Positions 1 to 7,884 of a stretch of DNA of 33,407 nucleotides are shown piece after piece (position 1 is the first letter of the stretch; every line of letters begins with the position of its first letter). The notes under the pieces were generated by a model. The model was given only the letters and a program-made list of their open reading frames with translations, ran no database searches and was not told the DNA's origin. Position numbers and translations under genes: made by a program. The DNA is from an uncultured bacterium (GTDB lineage: Bacteria > Pseudomonadota > Gammaproteobacteria > Burkholderiales > Burkholderiaceae_E), in NCBI GenBank assembly GCA_903934795.1, contig CAIZPE010000303.1:1-33407 (forward strand), read 5' to 3'.

Positions 1-120
1 GCGGGCGGGGCAGCAGCCGCTGCGCCGCGCGGCGCAGCGTTCCGCTTCGGCACCGGCCCCCGGTCCCGCGGCGGCATTCGTCGGTAGCTTCGACGCTCAC
101 CGCACCTTCAGGAGAACCCC
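1..120 (+). other. Leader of the TauD-like gene
   Basis: No complete gene is supported here. The stretch may contain the end of something lying left of the window. A good ribosome binding site, AGGAG at about 111-115, precedes the ATG at 121 and fixes the start of the dioxygenase. I see no convincing promoter hexamers. Confidence 0.5.
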
Positions 121-981
121 ATGAGCTATCGTCGAATCCAGGTCAGGCAGATGTGCGGCGCCGGCGGTGGCGAGATCACCGGCGTCAACCTTGCCGCTGG
201 CGTCGATGACGAGACCATGGCGGAGATCCGTCGCGCGATGCTCGAGAACCTGGTGGTCACCATCCCCGACCAGCCGCTCGACGACTCGGCGCTGGCTGCG
301 TTCAGCGCCCGCCTCGGGCCCTTCGGCATCGAGCCCTTCGTCGAGGGCTCCGAGACGCACCCGAACGTGATCGCGGTGGTCAAGGAGGCCGACGAGACCA
401 CCCGCTTCAACTTCGGCGGCAACTGGCACAGCGACTGGAGCTTCCAGGACACCCCGCCGAGCTTCACGCTGCTGCATGCGCGCGAACTGCCGCCGGTGGG
501 CGGCGACACGCTGTTCGCCAACCAGTACCTGGCCTGGGAGTCGCTCTCGGCCGGCATGCAGCGCATGCTCTCGGGTCTGCGCGGCATGCACAGCGCGCGT
601 CGCCCCTACGGCCCGCAGAGCGTGTTCCGCCAGGGCATCCTGCGATCGATGAAGATCCGCACCGGCGAGGAGGCGCTCGCCGAGCGTGCCCATCCCATCG
701 CCCGGCGCCACGGCGAGACCGGCCGCACCGCGCTGTTCGCCAACCGGGGCTACACCATCCGCCTCGAGGACATGACCGAGGCCGAGAGCGCCGGGCTGCT
801 CGATTACCTGCACGAGCACTCGATCCGCCCGGAGTTCATCATCCGGGTGGTCTGGCGTCCCGGCATGCTCACCATCTGGGACAACCGCGCGGTGCAGCAC
901 ATGGCGGTCAACGACTACCACGGCCACCGCCGCGAGATGCACCGCACCACCATCAAGGGCGAGGAGCCGCTCGCTGCCTGA
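121..981 (+). CDS. TauD/TfdA-family Fe(II)/2-oxoglutarate dioxygenase
   Basis: Predicted cytoplasmic non-heme iron oxygenase of 286 residues that would couple 2-oxoglutarate decarboxylation to hydroxylation of a small acidic substrate. The facial triad is visible as H103-x-D105 in the motif WHSDWSF and the distal His at 260 (AVQH). Arginines follow at +11 (R271) and +15 (R275), the same spacing as the 2-oxoglutarate- and substrate-binding arginines of E. coli TauD. Length is normal for the family. AGGAG lies just upstream of the ATG. The gene stands alone on its strand and converges on the deacylase gene, with hairpins between them. There is no sulfonate ABC transporter nearby, so taurine as substrate is not supported; other members act on aryloxyacids, alkyl sulfates or carnitine precursors. 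Family certain, substrate unknown. Confidence 0.93.
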   Translation: MSYRRIQVRQMCGAGGGEITGVNLAAGVDDETMAEIRRAMLENLVVTIPDQPLDDSALAAFSARLGPFGIEPFVEGSETHPNVIAVVKEADETTRFNFGGNWHSDWSFQDTPPSFTLLHARELPPVGGDTLFANQYLAWESLSAGMQRMLSGLRGMHSARRPYGPQSVFRQGILRSMKIRTGEEALAERAHPIARRHGETGRTALFANRGYTIRLEDMTEAESAGLLDYLHEHSIRPEFIIRVVWRPGMLTIWDNRAVQHMAVNDYHGHRREMHRTTIKGEEPLAA

Positions 982-1000
982 GCCGGCGCGGCGGCCGGCC

Positions 1001-1020
1001 CCGCTGACGACGCTCAGCGG
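1001..1020. terminator. Hairpin between convergent genes (TauD-like / deacylase)
   Basis: CCGCTGA and TCAGCGG form a perfect 7-bp stem around a 6-base loop, and the 3' arm contains the stop codon of the minus-strand gene. A second inverted repeat, GCCGGC-(6)-GCCGGC at 982-999, lies immediately upstream. Neither has a T tract, so this is a candidate bidirectional transcript end rather than a classic intrinsic terminator. Confidence 0.4.
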
Positions 1021-2672
1021 CCGTGCCGCAGCACGCGGCCGGCACGCGCGCCGGTGTGCTCGTCGTTCAGCACATTGACCTCGCCGTTGACGATCGTGGC
1101 CCGGTAGCCCACCGCGCGCTGGTTGAAGCGGCGCGCCCCGCCGGGCAGATCGTTGACGATCTCGGGATGGCGCTCGGCCACCCGCGCCGCGTCGAACACG
1201 TTGATGTCGGCGCGCTTGCCGACCGCGAGCACGCCGCGGTCGCTCAGGCCGAGCACCCGTGCGGGCCGCGAGGTCATGCGCTCGACCGCCTCGCCCATGC
1301 TGAAGAAGCCGCGCTCGCGCACCCAGTACGACAGCATGAAGGTGGCCCAGCCGGCGTCCATCACCTGCGAGACATGCGCGCCGGCATCGCCCAGGCTGGG
1401 GAAGCAGTGGCGGCTGCGGAACATGTGCTCCAGGCCGGTGAGGTTGGGGTTGAACATGCGCAGGGTGAACAGCGCCTTGCCGTGGCTGTCGCGGGACAGG
1501 CGCAGGAAGGTCTCGGTCCAGTGCTCGCCGCGCTCGCGCGCCATGTTGACCACGCTCATCGAGGCGTCGGCCGCGTAGGCGGGCGTGTCGGCGTCGCCCA
1601 TGTAGTACATGTCTTCCACCGGCGTGCCGAGGTTGGCCTTGAAGCCACCGGCCTTGCCCTCCTCGACCATGGCCGCGAAGGTCTCGGGATCGCGCAGCGC
1701 CGCCACCCGCTCGGCCAGCGTGGGCAGCTTCTGCACCCGGCCCCAGGTGGGGCCGCGCACCGGCAGCGCCGCCTGAAGGCCGTAGATCATCCCGGAGCTG
1801 CGCACCTGGGTGATGGCGGTGATGTCGCGGCCCTCGCAGATCGCCTCGAGGGCGTTGCGCCGCTCGGTGGCGCCGGCGAGGTCGCCGCGGCCGGCGCCGT
1901 AGCTGCACAGCACGCGCGCGCGGGCGGCGTCGGAGATGTTCTGCAGCAGGCTGAGCTCGGCGCCCACCGCCTGCACCAGGCCGTTGCGGCGCGCCACCTC
2001 GCGCGAGATGGCGATGATCTCGCTCTCGTCGGCGAAGGTGCCCGGGATCGCGCGGCCATCGGGCAGGGTGTGCATCGCGAAGCGGTTGATCGAGAAGCCG
2101 GCCGCGCCGGCGTCGATCGAGCGGCCCACCACCTCGGCCATGCGCTGCAGCTCTTCCGGCGTGGCCTTCTCCTCGACCGCGCGCTCGCCCATGACATAGA
2201 AGCGCACGGCGCTGTGCCCGACCAGGCCGGCGATGTTGATGCCGGGGCGGATCTTCTCGACCGCGTCGAGGTAGCCGCCGTAGTCTTCCCAGCTCCAGGG
2301 CAGGCCGGTGAGGATGGCGTTGCGCGGAATGTCCTCGACGGTCTCCATCATGCCGGCGAGCAGCTCACGGTCGGTGGGCTTGCAGGGCGCGAAGGTCACG
2401 CCGCAGTTGCCCAGCAGCGCGGTGGTCACGCCATGCCAGCTCACCGGCGTGCAGTCGGGGTCCCAGCCGATCTGGGCGTCAAGGTGGGTGTGGATGTCGA
2501 TGAAGCCGGGCGTGACGGTCATGCCATCGGCATCGATTTCGCGACGGCCCTTGCCGTCGACCTTGCCGATCGCGGTGATGACGCCGTTGTCGATGCCGAT
2601 GTCGCCGGGCACGGCTTCGCTGCCGGTGCCGTCGACCAGACTGCCGCCTCGGATGACGAGATCATGGGCCAT
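1014..2672 (-). CDS. D-aminoacylase / N-acyl-D-amino-acid deacylase family amidohydrolase
   Basis: Cytoplasmic metal-dependent amidohydrolase of 552 residues. The N-terminal beta domain (LVIRGGSLVDGTG) leads into the metal motif HTHLD (H61, H63). C90 in GNCGVTFAPC matches the metal-ligand cysteine of D-aminoacylases. A late Asp in LGDAGAH fits the catalytic aspartate, and a composite C-terminal beta domain (GKRADINVFD) closes the protein. Family members hydrolyse N-acyl-D-amino acids; many related proteins of this length are unassigned. AGGAG precedes the ATG. The gene lies 57 bases downstream of the carboxyltransferase on the same strand and is probably co-transcribed, so its substrate may be an acyl-amide linked to acyl-CoA metabolism (inference). 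Family is clear; the exact substrate is not. Confidence 0.9.
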   Translation of the reverse strand: MAHDLVIRGGSLVDGTGSEAVPGDIGIDNGVITAIGKVDGKGRREIDADGMTVTPGFIDIHTHLDAQIGWDPDCTPVSWHGVTTALLGNCGVTFAPCKPTDRELLAGMMETVEDIPRNAILTGLPWSWEDYGGYLDAVEKIRPGINIAGLVGHSAVRFYVMGERAVEEKATPEELQRMAEVVGRSIDAGAAGFSINRFAMHTLPDGRAIPGTFADESEIIAISREVARRNGLVQAVGAELSLLQNISDAARARVLCSYGAGRGDLAGATERRNALEAICEGRDITAITQVRSSGMIYGLQAALPVRGPTWGRVQKLPTLAERVAALRDPETFAAMVEEGKAGGFKANLGTPVEDMYYMGDADTPAYAADASMSVVNMARERGEHWTETFLRLSRDSHGKALFTLRMFNPNLTGLEHMFRSRHCFPSLGDAGAHVSQVMDAGWATFMLSYWVRERGFFSMGEAVERMTSRPARVLGLSDRGVLAVGKRADINVFDAARVAERHPEIVNDLPGGARRFNQRAVGYRATIVNGEVNVLNDEHTGARAGRVLRHGR

Positions 2673-2729
2673 GGTGCTTGCTCCTGAAGGGTTCGGTGGT
2701 GGTGCGGACTCGGGGAACGGTGACGGGAC

Positions 2730-4286
2730 TCAGGGCCGCATGGCATTGCCGTTGCGGCCGGGCACGCGTGCCGGCTCGGCCAGCCGCGCGAACTCGCACA
2801 GCAGCGACCGGGTCTTGCGCGGGTCGATGATCTCCTCGACCCAGAACTTCTCGGCCGAGCGGAAGGGCGAGCGCAGCGCGTTCAGCCGCTCCTCGATCTC
2901 GGCGAGCTTGGCCTTGGGGTCGGGCGCGGCCTCGATGTCGGCACGGTAGGCCGCCTCGATGCCGCCTTCCAGGGGCAGCGAGCCCCAGTAGGCCGAGAGC
3001 CAGCCGTAGCGCAGCGACAGGCGCGCGCCGGGCTGGTGGGCAGCGCCGGCCACCCCGAAGGCGTTGCGCACGATCATCGTGCACCAGGGCACGGTGGTCT
3101 GGTTCATGGCAGCCATGGCGCGCACGCCGTGGCGAATGGTGGCGGTCTTCTCGGCATCGAGGCCGATCAGGAAGCCCGGGCAGTCCATGAGGTAGACCAC
3201 CGGCAGGTGGAAGGTCTCGGCGAGGTCGACGAAGCGCACCACCTTCTGGCAGGTCTCGGCATTCCAGCTCCCGCCGTAGTGGTAGGGGTCGCTGGCCAGC
3301 AGCATCACCGGGTGGCCGCCCAGCCGCGCCAGGCCGGCGATGATCGAGCGGCCGAACTGCCGGCCCATCTCGAAGAACGAGCCCTTGTCGACCACCGACT
3401 CGATGATCGGCCGCATCTTGTAGATCTGCCGCCGGTTGCGCGGAATGGCCGAGAGCAGCCAGTCGTCGGCACGCTCGGGGTCGTCGCTGCAGTCGGTGAT
3501 CGGCGGCAGGCCGTGCACCGACGAGGGCAGGTAGGACAGGAAGCGGCGGGCCTGCTCGAAGGCCTCCTGCTCGGTCTCGGCGATGTTGTCGATGCCGCCG
3601 GCGCGCGCCTGCAGCTCGGCGCCGCCGAGCTCCTGCTTGCTGAGCGGCTGGCCCAGACGGGCCACCAGCGGCGGGCCGGCCACGAACATGGCCGAATCGC
3701 GGGTCATGATCGAGAAGTGGCTGGAGGCGAGCCGCGCCGCGCCCAGCCCGGCCACCGAGCCCAGGCCCAGACCCACCACCGGCACCTGCGCGAGGTTGGC
3801 GGTCATGTGGTAGAAGCCGCGCGTGCCGCCGACCCCGCCGGGCAGGTTGGAGGCGCCCTTGGTCTCGATGGTCTTCACCGAGCCGCCGCCGCCCGAGCCC
3901 TCGATGATGCGGATGATGGGCATGCGGAACTCGGCGGCCATCTCCTCGGCCATCAGCGGCTTGGCGCTGATCGAGGCGTCGGCCGAGCCGCCGCGCACCG
4001 TGAAGTCGTCGCCCACGATCACCACCGGTCGGCCGTCGACCTTGCCGCGGCCGAACACGCAGTTGGCCGGCGTGAGGTGTCGCAGCGCGCCCTTCTCGTC
4101 GTACTCGCCGATGCCGGAGATGGAGCCGACCTCGATGAAGCTGCCGGTGTCGAGCATGCCGTCGATGCGTTCGCGAACCGTGAGCCGGCCGCCATCGTGC
4201 TGCCGCTTGACCTTGTCGGCGCCGCCCATCTCGCGGGCGAACGCCTTGCGGCGCTCGAGTTCGTCCAGCTCCGGCTGCCAGCTCAT
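2730..4286 (-). CDS. Acyl-CoA carboxylase carboxyltransferase (beta) subunit
   Basis: Biotin-dependent carboxyltransferase of 518 residues, the propionyl-/methylcrotonyl-CoA carboxylase beta type. It would move the carboxyl group from carboxybiotin to an acyl-CoA. Both crotonase-like halves are visible: the N-half with RLTVRERI, GRPVVIVGDDFTVRGGS and the oxyanion-type glycine runs EGSGGGG and SVAGLGAA; the C-half with GRSIIAGLARLGG, DCPGFLIG and NAFGVAG. AGGAGA precedes the ATG by a normal distance. No biotin carboxylase or biotin carrier gene lies in the window, so the partner alpha subunit must be elsewhere or the gene is used differently. It is followed by the amidohydrolase. Substrate cannot be assigned from sequence alone. 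Confidence 0.92.
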   Translation of the reverse strand: MSWQPELDELERRKAFAREMGGADKVKRQHDGGRLTVRERIDGMLDTGSFIEVGSISGIGEYDEKGALRHLTPANCVFGRGKVDGRPVVIVGDDFTVRGGSADASISAKPLMAEEMAAEFRMPIIRIIEGSGGGGSVKTIETKGASNLPGGVGGTRGFYHMTANLAQVPVVGLGLGSVAGLGAARLASSHFSIMTRDSAMFVAGPPLVARLGQPLSKQELGGAELQARAGGIDNIAETEQEAFEQARRFLSYLPSSVHGLPPITDCSDDPERADDWLLSAIPRNRRQIYKMRPIIESVVDKGSFFEMGRQFGRSIIAGLARLGGHPVMLLASDPYHYGGSWNAETCQKVVRFVDLAETFHLPVVYLMDCPGFLIGLDAEKTATIRHGVRAMAAMNQTTVPWCTMIVRNAFGVAGAAHQPGARLSLRYGWLSAYWGSLPLEGGIEAAYRADIEAAPDPKAKLAEIEERLNALRSPFRSAEKFWVEEIIDPRKTRSLLCEFARLAEPARVPGRNGNAMRP

Positions 4287-4419
4287 GCCCTGTCTCCTAG
4301 GATGAAATTCCGGGTTGTGATCAGGGTCAGTCTGCCATAGGGGCGCGCCGGGGCCGCAAAGAGTGCGAAGGGTGAAACCGGCGGCGTTCCGAGGGACGCG
4401 TCGATGGCGCCTGAGCCGC

Positions 4420-5172
4420 TCAGTCGCTCAGTCGCGGCAGCGGCACGAACCACCAGAGCAGCACCGAGAGCGCGATCGCGCCCAGGCCGATCGGCATGAG
4501 CAGGCGCCAGCCGCGGTTGGCCGTGCGCAGCACCTGGGCCTCGGTGACCCAGATGGTCTCGCAGGCGCCATCGCCGCGGTCGGTGCGCACCGTGGAGGTG
4601 CCGCGCCGGAAGGAACGGCCGTGCTGATGCGAGTACTCGGCCAGGTAGCCCTCCACCCGGACCTGATCGCCCGGACGCACCGAGCGCAGCAAGCGCACCA
4701 GCCGCGGGTCGCTCGCCAGCAGATGGTTGTTCGAGAGCGCGTTCGGGTCGAAGCGTTCCCAGGCCTCGCCCGAGTCGGTGGCGGCGTTGCAGGTGAAGAT
4801 CTCGCTCCAGAAGCGCAGGCCCTGATAGGCGCCGGTGCGGGCATTGGGGCCCCAGATCACGCACAGGTCGACCACATTGAGGTGGTCACGCCAGTCCTTG
4901 CGATGGACGATGTCCCACCACACGCCGGCATCGTGGCGGCTGACCACCAGGCCGCTGAGCCGGTAGCGGAACAGGGGCTTCACGGTGTACTCGATCTCGC
5001 CCACCCGGTGGCGGAAGGGCTGGCGCTGCTCGGCCTCCTGGAGGGGCTCGGCGTGGATCTCGGGCAGCAGCCTGGCGGGTTCGGGCAGACGGTCGCGCAT
5101 GTGCAGCGAGCCGCCAACCGCCAGCAGCCCGGCGAGCATCAGCAGCCCGGGCAGCCGGTGCAGGATCGACAC
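4420..5172 (-). CDS. Hypothetical membrane protein with N- and C-terminal anchors
   Basis: I do not recognise a named family. The 250-residue protein has an N-terminal hydrophobic segment (residues about 7-22), a long polar middle and a C-terminal hydrophobic segment (about 226-244, GLGAIALSVLLWWF). It is probably a bitopic inner-membrane protein with the middle region in the periplasm. Two cysteines sit in the middle (VDLCVIW and IFTCNAA) with another at GACETIW. The segment RPGDQVRVEGYLAEY resembles an OB-fold strand pattern, a weak inference. Start is GTG with no obvious ribosome binding site. It lies 49 bases after the small lipoprotein gene on the same strand and 133 bases before the carboxyltransferase, so it may belong with the lipoprotein rather than the metabolic genes. 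Confidence 0.75.
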   Translation of the reverse strand: MSILHRLPGLLMLAGLLAVGGSLHMRDRLPEPARLLPEIHAEPLQEAEQRQPFRHRVGEIEYTVKPLFRYRLSGLVVSRHDAGVWWDIVHRKDWRDHLNVVDLCVIWGPNARTGAYQGLRFWSEIFTCNAATDSGEAWERFDPNALSNNHLLASDPRLVRLLRSVRPGDQVRVEGYLAEYSHQHGRSFRRGTSTVRTDRGDGACETIWVTEAQVLRTANRGWRLLMPIGLGAIALSVLLWWFVPLPRLSD

Positions 5173-5221
5173 GGGCGCGGCGGCCGGTTCAGGCCTGGTT
5201 CGTCAGCGCCGTCACGCCGAC

Positions 5222-5395
5222 TCAGGGATCGAGGGCGGCGGCGCAGGCGTCGGTGGGCAGCGCGGCTGCATGGCCGACCACCGGGACGATCTTGATCACC
5301 GCCGAGGCGACCCGGCAGGGCGCGGCCAGCAGGCCGCAGCCTGACAGGCTGGTGACGAGCAGCGCGGCAAGGAGAATCCGTGAGAGGCGACGCAT
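5222..5395 (-). CDS. Small lipoprotein (57 aa)
   Basis: The ORF track buries this gene in a 502-residue shadow. Starting at the internal ATG gives MRRLSRILLAALLVTSLSGC, a classic lipoprotein signal with lipobox LSGC and Cys20 as the lipidated residue. The mature part is only 38 residues, rich in Ala and Val with two cysteines (C27, C51) and the segment IKIVPVVGHAAALP. AGGAAAG lies upstream of the ATG at normal spacing. The family looks like the small uncharacterised lipoproteins common in Burkholderiales (perhaps DUF6726, from memory). It is divergent from the RlmN-like gene and followed by the membrane protein. Function unknown. Confidence 0.75.
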   Translation of the reverse strand: MRRLSRILLAALLVTSLSGCGLLAAPCRVASAVIKIVPVVGHAAALPTDACAAALDP

Positions 5396-5463
5396 GGCGA
5401 GGCTTTCCTGGGGGCGGGTTGAGGGGCCGGGAAGGGCATGCAGGGGGCGTGCCCGCCGCTCAC

Positions 5464-5469
5464 TATAAT
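5464..5469 (+). promoter_or_regulatory. TATAAT -10 element of the RlmN-like gene
   Basis: A perfect TATAAT stands 10 bases before the ATG at 5480 in otherwise very GC-rich DNA. No good -35 hexamer is visible at 16-18 bases. The implied transcription start leaves only a few leader bases and no ribosome binding site, so the mRNA would be almost leaderless. Confidence 0.55.
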
Positions 5470-5479
5470 CGGCCCGGCC

Positions 5480-6502
5480 ATGCGAATCGAGTCGATCCGT
5501 GACCGCCTGCGCGCCTGTGGCGCGAATGCAGCCCACCAGCGCTGGGCGCTGCAGGGCTGGTCGCAGGCCCTGCCGCCCGATCATGGTCCGCGCCGTCCGG
5601 CGCAGTGGCTGCCGCTGGCCATGCGCGAGGCCCTGCCGGCACTGCGCGAAGACCTGGCCGCGCTGGCGCGGCTGGTGTCGCGTCATCCGGCCGAGGATGG
5701 TTCCGAGCGCCTGCTGGTGGCGCTGGCCGACGGCCAGACCGTCGAGAGCGTGCTGCTGCCGCGTGGTGGCCTGTGCGTGTCCACCCAGGTGGGCTGCGCG
5801 GTGGGCTGCGTGTTCTGCCAGACCGGCCGCGAAGGCCTGCTGCGCCAGCTCGGCAGCGCCGAGATCGTGGCCCAGGTGGCCCTGGCGCGCGCGCTGCGGC
5901 CGGTGCGCAAGGTGGTGTTCATGGGCATGGGCGAGCCGGCCCACAACCTCGACGCGGTGCTCGAGGCGATCGCCCTGCTCGGCACCGACGGCGGCATCGG
6001 CCACAAGAACCTGGTCTTCTCCACGGTGGGCGATCGCCGGGCCTTCGAGCGCCTGCCCCAGGGGCCGGTGCGGCCGGCGCTGGCGCTCTCGCTGCACACC
6101 ACCCGGGCCGAGCTGCGTGCCCGGCTGCTGCCCCGTGCGCCAGTGATTGATCCGGCCGAGCTGGTCTCGCTCGCCCAGGCCTACGGCCGGCTCACCGGCT
6201 ACCCGGTGCAGTACCAGTGGACGCTGCTCGCCGGCGTGAACGACGGCGACGACGAGGTCGAGGCGATCGCCGCGCTGCTCGCCGGCGAGTACGCGGTGAT
6301 GAACCTCATTCCCTGGAACGCGGTCGAAGGCCTGCCCTGGCAGCGGCCCGACCCCGCCCGTGCCCAGGCCATGGCCCTCGCCCTGCACCGGCGCGGCGTG
6401 CTGACCAAGCTGCGCCAGTCGGCCGGCCAGAGCGTGGACGGCGGCTGCGGCCAGCTGCGCGCCCGTACCCTGCCGGCAGAGCAGCCGGTGCGCTTCATCT
6501 GA
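5480..6502 (+). CDS. Radical SAM RNA methyltransferase, RlmN/Cfr family
   Basis: Radical-SAM enzyme of 340 residues related to the methylase of 23S rRNA A2503 and certain tRNAs. The 4Fe-4S cluster motif is C106-AVG-C110-VF-C113. C99, seven residues before the first cluster cysteine, matches catalytic C118 of E. coli RlmN, and C323 in GGCGQL matches the methyl-carrying C355, so both mechanistic cysteines are present. FMGMGEPAHN (147-156) is the SAM-binding GEP motif. The protein is about 40 residues shorter than E. coli RlmN and has GEPAHN and QSVDGGCGQL instead of the usual GEPLLN and DIDAACGQL types. It may therefore be the RlmN paralogue group rather than housekeeping RlmN. Start chosen at the ATG following TATAAT. 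The next gene begins 13 bases downstream. Confidence 0.9.
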   Translation: MRIESIRDRLRACGANAAHQRWALQGWSQALPPDHGPRRPAQWLPLAMREALPALREDLAALARLVSRHPAEDGSERLLVALADGQTVESVLLPRGGLCVSTQVGCAVGCVFCQTGREGLLRQLGSAEIVAQVALARALRPVRKVVFMGMGEPAHNLDAVLEAIALLGTDGGIGHKNLVFSTVGDRRAFERLPQGPVRPALALSLHTTRAELRARLLPRAPVIDPAELVSLAQAYGRLTGYPVQYQWTLLAGVNDGDDEVEAIAALLAGEYAVMNLIPWNAVEGLPWQRPDPARAQAMALALHRRGVLTKLRQSAGQSVDGGCGQLRARTLPAEQPVRFI

Positions 6503-6515
6503 GCCGACGGTCGCC

Positions 6516-7475
6516 ATGCGCCTGATCGCCAACGGCATCCCGATCGAGGTCGACGACCAGGGCCCGCCCGGCGGTGCGCCAGTGCTGCTGCTGATGGGGC
6601 TGGGCATGCAGCTGGTGGCCTGGCCCGAGCCCTTCGTGGCGATGCTGGTGCGCCAGGGCCTGCGGGTGATCCGCATCGACAACCGCGATGCCGGCCTGTC
6701 GGCCGACTTCGCGGCCCATGGCCTGCCCAACCTCGCCTGGCTGGGCCTGCGCCACTCGCTGCGCCTGCCGGTGCGTTCGCCCTACACCCTGCAGGACATG
6801 GCCGATGATGCGGTCGGCGTGCTCGATGCGCTGGGCCTGCCCGCGGCGCACCTGGTGGGTGCCTCGATGGGCGGCATGATCGCCCAGGTGGCCGCGCTGC
6901 GTGTGCCGCAGCGCGTGCGCGGCCTCACGCTGGTGATGTCCACGCCGGGTGCGCGCGGCCTGCCCGGGCCGAGCGGAAGGGTGCGTGCCGCGATGCTTGC
7001 CCGCCCGCCCGCCGTGCGTCGCCTGCCGGCCGATGCCGCCGGCGCGCACCGGCCCGACCCCCGCGATCTGCCGGCGCTGGTCGCGCATCTGGCCGGTCTG
7101 CTCACCCTGCTGGGCAGTGCCGAGACCGCGCGCGATGCCGAAGGCCTGCGTCAGCGTATCGGGGCGGCCGCCGGTCGCGCCTGGCGACCCGAGGGCACGG
7201 CCCGGCAGCTCGCCGCGATCATGGCCGGTGGCGACCGCACGCCGGCGCTCTCAGGGCTGCGCCTGCCGGTCACGGTGGTGCATGGTCTGGCCGATCCGCT
7301 GCTGCCGCCCGCCCACGGCCGCGCGCTGGCCTCGGCCATCCCCGGGGCGCGGCTGCAGGAGATCGAGGGCATGGGTCACGACCTGCCGCCCTCGGTCTGG
7401 CAGCCGCTGGCCGATCGCGTGGCGGAGCGGGCGCTGGCTGCGGGCCCGGCATCGCCCACCGGCTTGAAGCGGTAG
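6516..7475 (+). CDS. Alpha/beta hydrolase
   Basis: Cytoplasmic alpha/beta-hydrolase of 319 residues. The fold signature is complete: oxyanion region LLLMGLGMQ, strand RVIRIDNRDAGLS, nucleophile elbow G-A-S117-M-G, acid D260 in HGLADPL and base H288 in GMGHD. Related proteins are annotated as esterases, lactonases or epoxide-hydrolase-like enzymes; the NRDAG motif recurs in a betaproteobacterial group of unknown substrate. It follows the RlmN-like gene by 13 bases and is probably co-transcribed. Its last 100 bases overlap the 3' end of the convergent cytochrome c gene, whose stop codon falls on the catalytic Gly-His codons. Confidence 0.9.
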   Translation: MRLIANGIPIEVDDQGPPGGAPVLLLMGLGMQLVAWPEPFVAMLVRQGLRVIRIDNRDAGLSADFAAHGLPNLAWLGLRHSLRLPVRSPYTLQDMADDAVGVLDALGLPAAHLVGASMGGMIAQVAALRVPQRVRGLTLVMSTPGARGLPGPSGRVRAAMLARPPAVRRLPADAAGAHRPDPRDLPALVAHLAGLLTLLGSAETARDAEGLRQRIGAAAGRAWRPEGTARQLAAIMAGGDRTPALSGLRLPVTVVHGLADPLLPPAHGRALASAIPGARLQEIEGMGHDLPPSVWQPLADRVAERALAAGPASPTGLKR

Positions 7476-7759
7476 AAGCGCTGGTTCAGGTAGCCGGCCA
7501 CGGCGGCGATGTCGGCCGGCGTCCAGTCCAGCCGCTGCGTCTCCTGCCAGCGGCGCACCTGCGCGTTCAGGCTCGGCCAGTCGGTGACCAGCCGGCGATC
7601 CCGCCAGTGCGCCTGCGTGCCGTGACAGCCGATGCAGTGGGTGTCGTAGAGCAGCGCGCCGCGATCGGCGGCCGGCTGCGCCGGCGCGGCCATCGGCGCG
7701 CCGGCCAACAGCAGCAGCGCGGCGGCCAGCGCCGCCCGCCGCGGGGCTTTCGGGATCAT
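7376..7759 (-). CDS. Small periplasmic c-type cytochrome
   Basis: The ORF track starts 32 codons too early. The ATG at 7759 has GAGGTGAG upstream and begins a clear signal peptide (MIPKAPRRAALAAALLLLAG, cleavage near APAQ). One heme site, C42-I-G-C45-H46, defines a monoheme cytochrome c. The following segment HWRDRRLVTDW and the end YLNQRFYRF are typical of a small betaproteobacterial cytochrome family. No methionine follows the heme motif, so the usual Met sixth ligand is absent; H51 is the only other downstream histidine. After YRF the frame continues about 29 residues of low-complexity sequence antisense to the hydrolase gene. That tail looks like run-on after loss of an ancestral stop. 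Electron partner unknown. Confidence 0.85.
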   Translation of the reverse strand: MIPKAPRRAALAAALLLLAGAPMAAPAQPAADRGALLYDTHCIGCHGTQAHWRDRRLVTDWPSLNAQVRRWQETQRLDWTPADIAAVAGYLNQRFYRFKPVGDAGPAASARSATRSASGCQTEGGRS

Positions 7760-7884
7760 GGACTCACCTCGCAGGCAACAGGCCGTGCGATCATCGCCGT
7801 GGCCCTGGCCGGCCGCCCTGTGTTTTCTCAATCCGGTCCCGATCAGCCCGCGCACCGGTGCTGACCCGCTCCCAGGATCCCCGC

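Noticed and set aside
121-981. Naming the dioxygenase tauD
   Set aside because: Metal and 2-oxoglutarate residues fit the superfamily, but there is no sulfonate transporter and substrate residues cannot be judged by eye.
1023-2687. 554-residue plus-strand ORF
   Set aside because: Shadow of the deacylase gene: His/Ala/Gly/Arg-rich, no family motifs.
5222-6730. 502-residue minus-strand ORF
   Set aside because: It is antisense to the RlmN-like gene. Only its last 57 codons, with a lipoprotein signal and their own ribosome binding site, are a real gene.
7376-7475. Frameshift at the end of the cytochrome c gene
   Set aside because: No alternative frame gives a family-like end with a nearby stop; simple stop loss and read-on fits better.
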